DNA of 64,000 nucleotides, taken from NCBI GenBank assembly GCA_040218415.1, contig JAVJRN010000054.1:1-64000 (forward strand), read 5' to 3'. The notes below the pieces were generated by a model, which was not told where the DNA came from, made no database searches, and saw only the letters and a list, made by a program, of their open reading frames with translations. Every line of letters begins with the position of its first letter. Positions within the stretch are counted from its first letter, which is position 1. Of this stretch, positions 52,046 to 62,284 are shown in pieces. A program made the translations under genes and the position numbers. Origin of the DNA: JAVJRN01 sp040218415. GTDB taxonomy: Bacteria > Bacteroidota > Bacteroidia > Cytophagales > Cyclobacteriaceae.

Positions 52046-55000
52046 ATGCAAAAAAACGGTTTATATAGAGAGGAATTTGAGCATGATTCATGTGGAGTAG
52101 GAAGCATTGCTAATATCAACAATATTCCAAGTCATAACACCGTAGCAGATTCATTAGAAATGCTCATAAATATGGAGCACCGAGGTGCTACTGGTAGTGA
52201 CGAGAATACTGGAGATGGTGCCGGAATACTCACACAGATTCCTCATGATTTTTTCAAAGCAGAATTATCAAAATTTGCTATCGAATTACCAGAAGCCGGG
52301 TCATACGGTATTGGTCAAATATTTTATCCAAAAAATTACCAGCTTAGAGAAAAGTGTCGAAACATCATTAATCAATGTGTTAAAGATCTTAAATTATCAC
52401 TCATCGGATATCGCCTCGTTCCTATTGATGATCAAGTCCCAGGGCATGAAGCTAAGGCTGCAGAACCATACATAGAACAAGTTTTTGTCGAGTCAAACGA
52501 AAAACTCACCGATACGGATTTAGAAAGAAAGCTTTTCGTACTTACCAATTATATTACACATAGTGTTCGTAAAAATGTACCCGGGGAAAATGGTGCATTT
52601 TATGTGTGCAGTTTTTCAAGTCGGACAATCATATACAAAGGGCAACTAAAGACGGATCAACTCGGTGCTTATTACCATGATTTAAAAAACGAACAATTTG
52701 AGTCTGTGTTTGCCATTGTTCACTCAAGATTTAGCACCAATACGTTTCCGAATTGGAAGTTGGCACAGCCATTCCGCTATCTTGCTCACAATGGTGAAAT
52801 AAACACCATAAGAGGTAATGTCACCAAAATGAAATCAAAAGAGGCCATCATGTCCTCTCCTTATTTCTCAGCGGAAGAACTGGAATGGTTAACACCTGTA
52901 ACAAATAAGAAAAATTCAGATTCGGCGAATTTAGATGCTATCATTGAATTACTGGTTTTGGGTGGGCGTTCCTTACCGCATGTTATGATGATGCTGGTAC
53001 CTGAAGCATGGCAGGACAATTCCTTCATGGACAAGCATAAAAAGGCGTTTTACAAGTACCACGCCGCTATTATGGAGCCATGGGACGGCCCAGCTGCTTT
53101 GTTTTTCACCAATGGAAAACAACTAGGTGCTACGTTAGATAGAAATGGCTTGAGGCCAGTGCGATATACCATCACTAAAGATGATCGGTTAATCATGTCA
53201 TCAGAGACAGGAACTATCAAAATAGCTCCTGAAAATGTTTTGGAAAAAGGAAGACTACAACCTGGAAAAATGTTGTGGTTAGACCTAGAGAAAAAGACAT
53301 TAATAAGAGACGAGGACATTAAAAAAGAGGTTATCGCTAAAAAACCTTATTTTAATTGGATCAAAGAACATAGAGTCAAACTCAGGTTACTTCCTGATCC
53401 GGAAATTACTGAGGAACCTGTCAATGATATTTTACACAAGAAACAACTCAAGGCGTACGGTTACAGCCAAGAAGATATTAAAATGATCGTATTGCCTCTC
53501 GCGGAGCTTGCCAAAGAGCCAGTGGGATCAATGGGTGCCGACGCACCACTCGCCGTACTTTCAAGACAAAGTCAGCATATCGCTAATTATTTCAAGCAAT
53601 ATTTTGCGCAAGTCAGCAATCCTCCTATTGACCCTATTAGGGAACGGCTAGTCATGTCACTCTTTACCCGTGTAGGTGAATCTAAAAACATTCTGGATGA
53701 AACGCCTGAGCATGCAAAGCAAGTTCACATTTCACAACCAGTACTTTCGAAAAAAGACTATTACAAGCTCACACATCTACAAAATATCGGTTTTGATTAT
53801 GCTCATGTGAATGCCTTATTTAAAATAGGTAAAACAACACTTGCACAAGAAGTTCACAGAATCTGTATTGAAGCTGAAAAGCATGTTTTGTCAGGAAAAA
53901 AACTAATCTTCATTAGTAACCGATATACTGACAAAAATAATGTGGCTATACCTTCACTTTTGGCGACAGGAGCCATACATCATCATTTGGTTCGTGAAAA
54001 CTTGAGAACCAAAGTAGGTATTATTGTCGAAGCAGGTGATGCATGGGAAACACATCATTTTGCTACAATCATTGGTTATGGAGCGAGTGCAGTCTATCCT
54101 TTCAAGGTATATGAAATACTCAAAAAAGCCCATGGAGATGGTAGGTTAGACGACAGTGTTTCTTTGAAAACTTACATCAAAAACTATCAAAAAGGCGTTG
54201 GAGGCGGATTATTGAAAATTCTTTCCAAAATGGGGATAAGTACGCTTCAATCTTATCAGAGTTCCCAGATTTTCGAGGCAGTAGGCATAAGCTCGGAAGT
54301 GATCACTAAATGCTTTAAAGGAACCGTAAGTCGTATTGAAGGAATGACTTTCGACGACTTGGAAAAAGAAGCACTTACCAAGCATCATGCAGGATTCGAA
54401 AACGATTTCAAATTGCTTGAAGTTGGTGGATATTATCAATGGAAGCGCAATGGAGAAGCACATCTTCTCAATCCAAAAACAATACATCTTTTACAGAAAT
54501 CCACGAAGCTCAACGATTATGAGTTGTTTAAAGAGTATACAGATAGCGTTTTAACTTACCAGGAAGATGCTATTACCTTGAGAAGTCTTTTCGAATTTAA
54601 GAAAAGACAATCTATTGCGTTAGACGAAGTTGAGCCGATAGAGAATATTCTTAAAAGATTCGCAACAGGTGCCATGTCTTTCGGATCAATAAGCCACGAA
54701 GCTCATAGTACATTGGCCATTGCAATGAACCGAATAGGTGGAAAAAGCAATAGTGGAGAAGGTGGAGAAGACGAAATAAGATTCAAGCCTAAAGAAAACG
54801 GGGATTGGGAACGTTCATCCATCAAGCAAGTCGCGTCGGGTAGGTTTGGTGTTACGAGCAATTACCTCAAAGAAGCTACAGAACTTCAAATTAAAATTGC
54901 TCAGGGAGCTAAACCAGGCGAAGGAGGTCAACTTCCAGGTCACAAAGTGGATGATTGGATTGCAAAAGTACGTCACTCCACTCCTGGCGTTGGTTTAATA

Positions 55001-56524
55001 TCACCACCACCACATCACGATATTTACTCAATAGAAGATCTGAAGCAATTAATTTTCGATCTTAAAAATGCAAATAGAGAGGCCCGAATCAACGTCAAAC
55101 TCGTTTCGGAAGCTGGCGTTGGTACCATTGCTTCTGGTGTTGCAAAAGCAAAAGCTGATGTCGTATTGGTTTCTGGATCTGATGGAGGCACAGGCGCATC
55201 ACCTCTAAGTAGCATTCGCCATGCCGGCTTACCTTGGGAAATGGGATTGGCAGAGGCTCACCAAACATTATTGAAGAACAATTTAAGAAGTCGGGTTGTC
55301 TTGCAAACCGACGGTAAATTAATGACTGGCCGAGATGTGGCCATAGCTACACTACTTGGGGCAGAAGAGTACGGTTTTAGTACAACAGCTTTGATAGTGG
55401 AGGGTTGTATTATGATGAGAAAATGCCATCTCAATACGTGCCCTGTAGGTATTGCGACGCAAAGACCAGAACTACGCAAGCTTTTCACTGGGGACCCTGA
55501 TCATGTTGTTAATTTCTTCAGATTTATCGCACAGGAGCTTAGAGAAATCATGGCCAGTCTTGGTTTTGCAACCATTGAAGAGATGGTTGGTCAGTCACAA
55601 GTATTAAAAGTCAAAAATGATCTTAATCATTGGAAACTCAAGAATATAGACTTCTCCCCTATTTTGAATCAAGATATAGTTCCAGATACTTTTGGGCTCT
55701 ACCACCAGTTTGATCAGGTACATGGACTTGAAAAAGTGCTCGACCGAAAGTTGATTCAAGATTATATTGTTGATCAAAAAAATGATCTTACTTATGAGAT
55801 TATTAATACCGACAGATCTACAGGCGCTATGCTTTCTTATGAAGTGTCGAAACTTTATGGAAGTGTCGGTTTAGGATTAAAATTTGCAAAAGTGAATTTT
55901 AAAGGTTCTGCGGGTCAAAGCTTTGGTGCATTTCTCGCACCTGGAATACAATTTACCTTAACAGGTGAAGCAAACGATTATTGTGGTAAAGGACTCTCTG
56001 GTGGTCAAATTGTGGTAAAAATCCCTGAACAGTCAACCTTCAAATCAGAAGATAACATCATTATCGGAAACGTGGCTTTCTATGGTGCCACTTCTGGCAA
56101 AGCTTATATCAATGGAAATGCTGGTGAAAGATTTTGTGTGAGAAACTCAGGCATAGAGAGCGTTGTTGAAGGAATCGGTGATCACGGGTGTGAATACATG
56201 ACCGGAGGTAAGGTAATTATCTTGGGCAATGTTGGGAAAAATTTCGCAGCTGGCATGAGCGGTGGTATGGCCTACGTATTCAATGAGTTTAGCGACTTTG
56301 AAGACAAAGTAAACATGGAAATGGTTGGGCTAGAGCATCCGACAAACGACGAACTAGATTATATAAAAAGCGAAATCAACACCCATTATGAACTAACAGG
56401 CAGTTCGATAGCCAAAAGGATTTATGACGAATGGGAAACGAAAAAATCTTTTTTCATCAAGGTCATGCCAAATGATTTGAAAAGAGTGTTGGAAGCAAAT
56501 AGTAAACAAGAAAAAGTAGCATAA
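52046..56524 (+). CDS. gltB: Glutamate synthase large subunit GltB
   Basis: The 1492-residue protein is a full-length ferredoxin/NADPH-type glutamate synthase large subunit: 2-oxoglutarate plus glutamine gives two glutamates. The amidotransferase domain begins at the cysteine in D-S-C-G-V-G (Cys16; the residues before it are a propeptide). The FMN-binding synthase domain has G-G-K-S-N-S-G-E-G-G near residue 903 and K-P-G-E-G-G-Q-L-P-G near 954. Cysteines for the [3Fe-4S] cluster are in C-H-L-N-T-C-P-V-G. The C-terminal GXGXG beta-helix (G-E-A-N-D-Y-C-G-K-G-L-S-G-G) follows. It is coupled to gltD by a one-base overlap. Confidence 0.97.
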   Translation: MQKNGLYREEFEHDSCGVGSIANINNIPSHNTVADSLEMLINMEHRGATGSDENTGDGAGILTQIPHDFFKAELSKFAIELPEAGSYGIGQIFYPKNYQLREKCRNIINQCVKDLKLSLIGYRLVPIDDQVPGHEAKAAEPYIEQVFVESNEKLTDTDLERKLFVLTNYITHSVRKNVPGENGAFYVCSFSSRTIIYKGQLKTDQLGAYYHDLKNEQFESVFAIVHSRFSTNTFPNWKLAQPFRYLAHNGEINTIRGNVTKMKSKEAIMSSPYFSAEELEWLTPVTNKKNSDSANLDAIIELLVLGGRSLPHVMMMLVPEAWQDNSFMDKHKKAFYKYHAAIMEPWDGPAALFFTNGKQLGATLDRNGLRPVRYTITKDDRLIMSSETGTIKIAPENVLEKGRLQPGKMLWLDLEKKTLIRDEDIKKEVIAKKPYFNWIKEHRVKLRLLPDPEITEEPVNDILHKKQLKAYGYSQEDIKMIVLPLAELAKEPVGSMGADAPLAVLSRQSQHIANYFKQYFAQVSNPPIDPIRERLVMSLFTRVGESKNILDETPEHAKQVHISQPVLSKKDYYKLTHLQNIGFDYAHVNALFKIGKTTLAQEVHRICIEAEKHVLSGKKLIFISNRYTDKNNVAIPSLLATGAIHHHLVRENLRTKVGIIVEAGDAWETHHFATIIGYGASAVYPFKVYEILKKAHGDGRLDDSVSLKTYIKNYQKGVGGGLLKILSKMGISTLQSYQSSQIFEAVGISSEVITKCFKGTVSRIEGMTFDDLEKEALTKHHAGFENDFKLLEVGGYYQWKRNGEAHLLNPKTIHLLQKSTKLNDYELFKEYTDSVLTYQEDAITLRSLFEFKKRQSIALDEVEPIENILKRFATGAMSFGSISHEAHSTLAIAMNRIGGKSNSGEGGEDEIRFKPKENGDWERSSIKQVASGRFGVTSNYLKEATELQIKIAQGAKPGEGGQLPGHKVDDWIAKVRHSTPGVGLISPPPHHDIYSIEDLKQLIFDLKNANREARINVKLVSEAGVGTIASGVAKAKADVVLVSGSDGGTGASPLSSIRHAGLPWEMGLAEAHQTLLKNNLRSRVVLQTDGKLMTGRDVAIATLLGAEEYGFSTTALIVEGCIMMRKCHLNTCPVGIATQRPELRKLFTGDPDHVVNFFRFIAQELREIMASLGFATIEEMVGQSQVLKVKNDLNHWKLKNIDFSPILNQDIVPDTFGLYHQFDQVHGLEKVLDRKLIQDYIVDQKNDLTYEIINTDRSTGAMLSYEVSKLYGSVGLGLKFAKVNFKGSAGQSFGAFLAPGIQFTLTGEANDYCGKGLSGGQIVVKIPEQSTFKSEDNIIIGNVAFYGATSGKAYINGNAGERFCVRNSGIESVVEGIGDHGCEYMTGGKVIILGNVGKNFAAGMSGGMAYVFNEFSDFEDKVNMEMVGLEHPTNDELDYIKSEINTHYELTGSSIAKRIYDEWETKKSFFIKVMPNDLKRVLEANSKQEKVA

Positions 56525-57972
56525 TGGGACAAATAGATGGATTTTTGCAATACGATAGGGAATTACCTTCATCACGTGACCCTGAAAAGAGGCTTGAAGA
56601 TTATAAAGAAATATATGAGCCTTTTGCTGACGAAAAAACCAATAAGCAAGCTGCAAGATGCATGGATTGCGGTATTCCTTTTTGTCATAGCGGCTGCCCT
56701 TTAGGAAATCAAATACCCGACTTCAACGATGCGGTCTATCAAGAGGATTGGGAATCGGCGATAGAGATATTGTCGTCGACTAACAATTTCCCAGAATTTA
56801 CTGGAAGAATTTGTCCCGCTCCTTGTGAAGCATCTTGCGTACTGGGAATCAACAAACCTCCTGTAGCCATCGAGCATATTGAAAAATCAATTGCTGAACA
56901 TGCTTTTGAGCGAGGTTTGATTAAGGCTAATCCTCCCAAAAATAGAACTGGTAAAAGTGTTGCGGTTATTGGGTCTGGCCCTGCGGGACTCGCTGCAGCG
57001 AGTCAATTAAATAAAGCAGGTCATAATGTCACTGTTTTTGAAAGAGCAGAGCAAATTGGCGGCCTCCTTCGATATGGTATTCCTGATTTCAAATTAGAAA
57101 AATGGACTATTGATCGGAGAATAAAAATCATGGAGGATGAGGGAATTACCTTCAAAACAAAAGCCAATGTAGGTGAAAACATTTCAATTGAGTCGCTAAA
57201 TGATAATTTCGATTCATTATTACTATGTGGTGGCTCTACCATTCCTCGAGACCTTCCTTTGCCTGGTCGCGAATTCAGCGGAATTCACTTTGCCATGGAC
57301 TTTTTGACGCAACAGAACAAAAGAATTGCAGATGTTCCATTTTTGGAAAAAGATCTTTGGGCTTCCGATAAAAACATCATTGTTATCGGAGGTGGGGATA
57401 CAGGTTCTGATTGTGTTGGAACTTCAAATCGACATGGTGCAAAGTCGGTAACACAAATTGAATTGTTAACTAAACCCCCAACGGGTCGCATGGATCAAAA
57501 TCCTTGGCCTGAATGGCCTATGACCTTAAGAACCTCTAGTTCCCATGAAGAAGGGTGCGAAAGAGACTGGTCAGTATTAACTAAGGAATTTATCGGTGAT
57601 GAAAATGGTAAATTAACTGGTTTGAAAATCGTCGAAATAGTATGGAAAGCCAAAGGATTTGAAGAGGTCGAGGGCACTGAAAAAATATTACCGTGCGATA
57701 TGGTGCTAATAGCTGCTGGTTTCTTGTACCCTCAGAAGGATGGCATGATAGACCAATTAAACCTGGAGCTGGACAACAGAGGAAACGTAAAAACTGATAA
57801 CTACAAAACATCTAATCCCTCAGTTTTTGCAGCGGGTGATATGAGAAGAGGACAATCTTTGGTCGTTTGGGCTATTTCAGAAGGTCGAGAAGCGGCTCGG
57901 GCATTGGACATAAGCCTGATGGGTCACAGTGAACTTCCGTCAAAACAAAAATCTTTTTATTCGTTATCTTAA
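56524..57972 (+). CDS. gltD: Glutamate synthase small subunit GltD
   Basis: The 482-residue protein supplies electrons from NADPH to GltB. It has two cysteine-rich N-terminal clusters (C-M-D-C-G-I-P-F-C near 47 and C-P-A-P-C-E-A-S-C near 98), an FAD motif V-I-G-S-G-P-A-G-L-A-A near 147, and a second nucleotide motif V-I-G-G-G-D-T-G-S near 288. The start ATG uses the last A of the gltB stop (TAATG). It overlaps the convergent small gene at 57964 by nine bases. Confidence 0.97.
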   Translation: MGQIDGFLQYDRELPSSRDPEKRLEDYKEIYEPFADEKTNKQAARCMDCGIPFCHSGCPLGNQIPDFNDAVYQEDWESAIEILSSTNNFPEFTGRICPAPCEASCVLGINKPPVAIEHIEKSIAEHAFERGLIKANPPKNRTGKSVAVIGSGPAGLAAASQLNKAGHNVTVFERAEQIGGLLRYGIPDFKLEKWTIDRRIKIMEDEGITFKTKANVGENISIESLNDNFDSLLLCGGSTIPRDLPLPGREFSGIHFAMDFLTQQNKRIADVPFLEKDLWASDKNIIVIGGGDTGSDCVGTSNRHGAKSVTQIELLTKPPTGRMDQNPWPEWPMTLRTSSSHEEGCERDWSVLTKEFIGDENGKLTGLKIVEIVWKAKGFEEVEGTEKILPCDMVLIAAGFLYPQKDGMIDQLNLELDNRGNVKTDNYKTSNPSVFAAGDMRRGQSLVVWAISEGREAARALDISLMGHSELPSKQKSFYSLS

Positions 57973-58170
57973 TTCTCTTATCTCAAAATCTTTACCTCTA
58001 CCATATCTCACAAGATCAGATATGGTATAGGTTTCGAGCGTATTTAGGTCTTTGACCTTAAAATCATAATTACCAATGGTTTCGGTAATTTGAAATTCAA
58101 ATTTTTCGCCCAAATTCAATAACCAATATTTCTTACCTACTCTTAATGCACTTAAACCCAATCCGCTCAT
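57964..58170 (-). CDS. Small conserved-looking hypothetical protein, 68 aa
   Basis: The 68-residue protein has an N-terminal M-S-G-L-G-L, followed by regular beta-type segments with a Y-W-L-L-N-L-G-E-K-F-E-F pattern and a charged end (Y-G-R-G-K-D-F-E-I-R-E). There is no signal peptide. Its stop overlaps the end of gltD by nine bases in convergent orientation. I do not know the family. I keep it because the frame is compact and its composition is protein-like. Confidence 0.6.
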   Translation of the reverse strand: MSGLGLSALRVGKKYWLLNLGEKFEFQITETIGNYDFKVKDLNTLETYTISDLVRYGRGKDFEIRELR

Positions 58171-58283
58171 CTCTATTTCTTATTACTCTGCGAATATAAT
58201 TCGCAAAATATTGAACCGTATATTTCGAAGACATTTAAAAAAGCGTTAAAATTGAGATTATTTTAAAATAACCAGATCTAACA

Positions 58284-59198
58284 ATGAAAACCACTAATTC
58301 TTTATTTCTGAATTTCGCCATGATACTATTTCTCGGAATTGGTATTGTAAGCTGCGATTCCAAATCTAAGAAAAAGCTTGAATCTGAGGCCGAAGCTTCT
58401 GCCTTTGAGGAAGCAGAAAAGCAAATTTCCGCCAATATAAATAAGGTTATCAAGGACCTACCTAACCCTACCGAAGTTCCGTATTTGCTACAGGCCACAG
58501 GCGCTGACTTTGACAAAGGGCTTGTCAATGGGTTGGAAAAAATACCTCAATATCAAAGTAATGAAGATGAAACCGCGTTAAATCTTGGCGTTTATGCTAC
58601 AGATATGGGCTATCTAGTTTCTTATGAGCAAGTACAGTCTTCACTTGATTATATGGAAAATTGTCAAAAACTAGCTGAATCTTTAGGAATAGCTTCTGTT
58701 TTTGATGTTAGTACTATTAACGAATTCCAGAAAAATCTTAACAATCCAGTGAAGCTTAATGAAATAATTGCCGGAGCAATCGTTGAAGCTGAGGAAAAGC
58801 TTCAGAATAGTGACAGGTTGCCAATAGCTGCCTTAGTAATAAGTGGTAGTTTCGTTGAAGGTTTATACTTAGCAGTAAAAGTGATTGAAACTTATCCTAC
58901 TGATATTCTTGACGAGGATACAAGAAATTTAATACTCGAACCTCTTGTGTCGGTAGTTCTTGACCAAAAGCAACCCTTATTGGATGTTATTGCTCTCTTG
59001 AAAGATCTTCCACAGGACGACATCATTTCTAAAATGATTGCAGAATTAAACATCCTAAGAATACTATATGAAGGTGACTTAGCCGAAGTTGAAAAACAAA
59101 TCTCGGAAAACACAGGTAATTTTGTGTTAACACAGGATATGCTTCTCGATATTACAACTGAGGTAAAAAGAATAAGAACAGACATTGTAGAACTGTAA
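58284..59198 (+). CDS. Lipoprotein, helical, function unknown
   Basis: The 304-residue protein has a lipoprotein signal ending in I-V-S-C (Cys24). The mature part is entirely helical, with acidic heptad stretches and a repeated L-x-x-L-L-x-D/E pattern (for example near 180-240), so a soluble helical bundle on the outer side of a membrane is likely. No known domain was recognised. Downstream is a hairpin terminator, and the gene probably forms its own unit. Confidence 0.72.
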   Translation: MKTTNSLFLNFAMILFLGIGIVSCDSKSKKKLESEAEASAFEEAEKQISANINKVIKDLPNPTEVPYLLQATGADFDKGLVNGLEKIPQYQSNEDETALNLGVYATDMGYLVSYEQVQSSLDYMENCQKLAESLGIASVFDVSTINEFQKNLNNPVKLNEIIAGAIVEAEEKLQNSDRLPIAALVISGSFVEGLYLAVKVIETYPTDILDEDTRNLILEPLVSVVLDQKQPLLDVIALLKDLPQDDIISKMIAELNILRILYEGDLAEVEKQISENTGNFVLTQDMLLDITTEVKRIRTDIVEL

Positions 59199-59221
59199 AT
59201 AAAATTAGTTTAAACGCTTTT

Positions 59222-59253
59222 AAAAGCATTGGATTTTTATTCAATGCTTTTTG
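59222..59253 (+). terminator. Intrinsic terminator after the lipoprotein gene
   Basis: AAAAGCATTG (59222-59231) pairs with CAATGCTTTT (59242-59251) around a ten-base loop, and T continues on the 3' side. It lies 24 bases after the stop codon. Confidence 0.85.
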
Positions 59254-59284
59254 TATTTTTAAGCTTACCTAACCGTCCATATTC

Positions 59285-62284
59285 ATGAGTGAACAAATTC
59301 TAAAAGCTATTCTTCAATTATTAGCCATAGTGGCGAAAGAAGACGACCTAACAACGGATGAAATTGCCATTGTTGAAAATTTTTTAGCAGACCAATTATC
59401 AGAAGAAGAAGCTCAAACATATTTTAATATGTTTCTTTCCTGGGCTAAGGAGCCACATGATGCCTCCGAAGAATCAGCTAGAATTGACGGTATTTGTGAA
59501 CAAATAAACAGTGAGCAAACAGCTCAACAAAAAATTGTTGTCATTTTAAATTTGATCGTTCTAATAGCAGCTGACGGAATTGTTTCAAAAAGAGAAAAAA
59601 GTATTCTTTATCAAATAAGTGACAATATCAATGTCCCTCAAAGTGTAACAGACCTCATAAAGGCTTTTGTCATTTATCAGGAACGAAATAAAATTATTTC
59701 TGAGAATATTCTTGTTATCGATGAAGGCAAAAATGCCGTCCCCGAAAAATGCAAACATTTAGAATTCCCATATTTTGAGGGTTTTGTTTTCATTCTACGC
59801 ATCCCAAATCAAGAAGTTTATTTTGCTAAGTACGTAGGTGAAAATGACCTAATGCTTAATGGCTCAGCAATGAGAAGTCAACGGATATATAATTTTTCAA
59901 GCGGTAGTGTGATCAAAACAGCGAACTCCGCTCCTATCTACCATAGCGAGGTTATCAATATTTTCAGACAGATCTCCTCAGAACATCATTTAACTTTTAC
60001 TGCAAATGACGTAAGCTTTAAATTTAAAAATGGTAAAATCGGCTTACAAAAAATCAATATCCAAGAAGAATCCGGAAGTTTAATCGCATTAATGGGTGGA
60101 AGTGGCGCTGGTAAGTCAACGCTATTAAATGTTCTCAATGGCAATGAAACTCCCTCAGAGGGTAGTGTTCGAATCAATGGTGTAGATATTCATGTAAGCA
60201 AGCATAAGATTGAAGGGGTAATAGGTTATGTTCCTCAAGATGACCTTTTGATTGAAGAGCTCTCTGTTTTTGATAATTTATACTATGCCGCTAAGCTTAG
60301 TTTTAAAGACGCATCAAATGACGAACTCACCAAATTGGTTGACACTACGCTTGAATCTCTAGGACTATATGAAACACGTCGGCTTAAAGTCGGGTCTCCT
60401 TTAGAAAAAACGATTTCTGGTGGACAAAGAAAAAGACTTAATATAGGATTAGAGCTATTAAGAGAACCCTCCGTTCTCTTTGTGGATGAACCCACGAGTG
60501 GTTTATCGTCGCGAGACAGTGAAAATATTATGGATCTTTTGAAAAGTCTCTCTTTAAAAGGAAAAATGGTGTTTGTTGTAATCCATCAGCCTTCTGAGGA
60601 TATCTTCAAGATGTTCGATAAACTTTTAATCCTAGATGTAGGTGGCTTTCAGGTGTACTATGGCAATCCAGTGGGCGCAGTGTCCTATTTTAAAGATATT
60701 GCCAAAATTGTAGATCATTCAAATAGCGTTAATCCCGAGCAAGTATTTAATATTATTGAAGCGAAGGTTGTCAACGAATATGGAAATTTCACGAATAAAC
60801 GAAAGGTCTCTCCTAAACAATGGTACAAGTACTTCCTCGAACGTATTGAAATCCAAAAAATTAAGGAAACAGACGTTGTTCCCCACAAAACGCTTCACAT
60901 CCCGAATAAGCTTAAACAACTATCTATTTTTACGATTAGAGATATTAAATCAAAGCTGAGCAATAAACAGTATCTCTTTATAAACTTACTGGAAGCTCCT
61001 TTTTTGGCGCTTATCTTATCTTTTATCATCAAGTACTCTTCCGAGGACTTAGGCACCTACCAGTTTAGAGAGAATATTAATATTCCTGTCTTCTTTTTTA
61101 TGAGTGTGATTGTAGCTCTATTTATGGGACTTACAGTGAGTGCTGAAGAGATTATAAAAGATCGTAAAATACTGAAGCGTGAATCTTTTTTAAACCTAAG
61201 TAGACTCAGTTATTTGAATTCAAAGCTGGTCATATTATTTAGTCTTTCTGCCATCCAGACTATTACTTATATAATAATAAGTCATGCTATTTTAGAAATC
61301 AAAGGGATGCATTTATCGGCTTGGCTTGTCTTATTTTCAATCTCATGCTTTGCCAATGTACTTGGGCTTAATGTATCCTCGGCGTTTAAATCAGCCGTAA
61401 CAGTTTATATTCTCATTCCTCTATTAGTGATACCACAGCTTATCCTTAGCGGAGTAGTTGTAAACTTTGACAAAATAAACCCACTGATCACTGCGAAGGA
61501 TAAAGTCCCAATGATTGGAGAGGTAATGGCCTCAAGGTGGGCTTTTGAAGCATTGTCGGTGACTCAATTTAAGGATAATGCGTTTGAATCTACCTTTTAT
61601 CCTTATGATAAAGTTATGGCCGATAGTGAGTTTAAAACAGCCTATTTACTGCCTCAGTTGGAATCTGATCTTGATTTCATACATCTCAAAATCAAAGATG
61701 CCAATCAAACACAAGTGCTTGAAATTAATTCTAAACTGAAGACAATCAAGAATGAATTTGGTAAGCAGCTCGATCTAATTGGTTATGACAAATTCCCCGA
61801 ATACGAGCAGCTCACTTTTGAAAGTTTTAACAATAACACGTTTGAAAAGTCAATTGAATTTATTGCCAAACTAAAAACGTTTTTTAATTTAAAATTTAAA
61901 AAAGCCAATGACGAAAAGCAAGCACGACTAAAAGCCTATAACTCTTCTCAGGATATGAGATTAGAGTTTTTAAAAATGAGAAGTCAGTATGAAAACGAGG
62001 CTAATTCACAGCTGGTAAAAAATATACTTACGCAAAAAAGAATTATTGAGCATCAAAATGAGCTCATTCAGAAAATATATCCGATCTATCTCAGTCCTAG
62101 CTACCCTAACCACCCTTTTGACTTCCGAGCACAATTCTATCAACCAGAAAAACATTTTGGAGGTCTTTATTTTGACACCTTATACTTCAACGTCACTGTA
62201 ATCTGGTGCATGACCATACTACTGTTTATAGCACTATATTTTGAGTTGTTGAAAAAGTTAATGAATATTTTCGGCCAAGCCTAA
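59285..62284 (+). CDS. ABCG-type ABC transporter fused to a TerB-like N-terminal domain
   Basis: The 999-residue protein begins with a TerB-like helical domain (about 1-140, with D-D-L-T-T-D-E-I and D-G-I-V-S-K-R-E-K). Next is a region of about 120 residues of uncertain fold, then a half-transporter ATPase: Walker A G-G-S-G-A-G-K-S-T near 270, signature I-S-G-G-Q-R-K-R-L near 377, and Walker B V-L-F-V-D-E-P near 397. The end has about six to seven membrane helices, with a long charged coiled-coil insertion (about 780-920). The ABC and membrane order is that of the ABCG family. It is coupled to the YdcF gene by TAATG. Confidence 0.85.
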   Translation: MSEQILKAILQLLAIVAKEDDLTTDEIAIVENFLADQLSEEEAQTYFNMFLSWAKEPHDASEESARIDGICEQINSEQTAQQKIVVILNLIVLIAADGIVSKREKSILYQISDNINVPQSVTDLIKAFVIYQERNKIISENILVIDEGKNAVPEKCKHLEFPYFEGFVFILRIPNQEVYFAKYVGENDLMLNGSAMRSQRIYNFSSGSVIKTANSAPIYHSEVINIFRQISSEHHLTFTANDVSFKFKNGKIGLQKINIQEESGSLIALMGGSGAGKSTLLNVLNGNETPSEGSVRINGVDIHVSKHKIEGVIGYVPQDDLLIEELSVFDNLYYAAKLSFKDASNDELTKLVDTTLESLGLYETRRLKVGSPLEKTISGGQRKRLNIGLELLREPSVLFVDEPTSGLSSRDSENIMDLLKSLSLKGKMVFVVIHQPSEDIFKMFDKLLILDVGGFQVYYGNPVGAVSYFKDIAKIVDHSNSVNPEQVFNIIEAKVVNEYGNFTNKRKVSPKQWYKYFLERIEIQKIKETDVVPHKTLHIPNKLKQLSIFTIRDIKSKLSNKQYLFINLLEAPFLALILSFIIKYSSEDLGTYQFRENINIPVFFFMSVIVALFMGLTVSAEEIIKDRKILKRESFLNLSRLSYLNSKLVILFSLSAIQTITYIIISHAILEIKGMHLSAWLVLFSISCFANVLGLNVSSAFKSAVTVYILIPLLVIPQLILSGVVVNFDKINPLITAKDKVPMIGEVMASRWAFEALSVTQFKDNAFESTFYPYDKVMADSEFKTAYLLPQLESDLDFIHLKIKDANQTQVLEINSKLKTIKNEFGKQLDLIGYDKFPEYEQLTFESFNNNTFEKSIEFIAKLKTFFNLKFKKANDEKQARLKAYNSSQDMRLEFLKMRSQYENEANSQLVKNILTQKRIIEHQNELIQKIYPIYLSPSYPNHPFDFRAQFYQPEKHFGGLYFDTLYFNVTVIWCMTILLFIALYFELLKKLMNIFGQA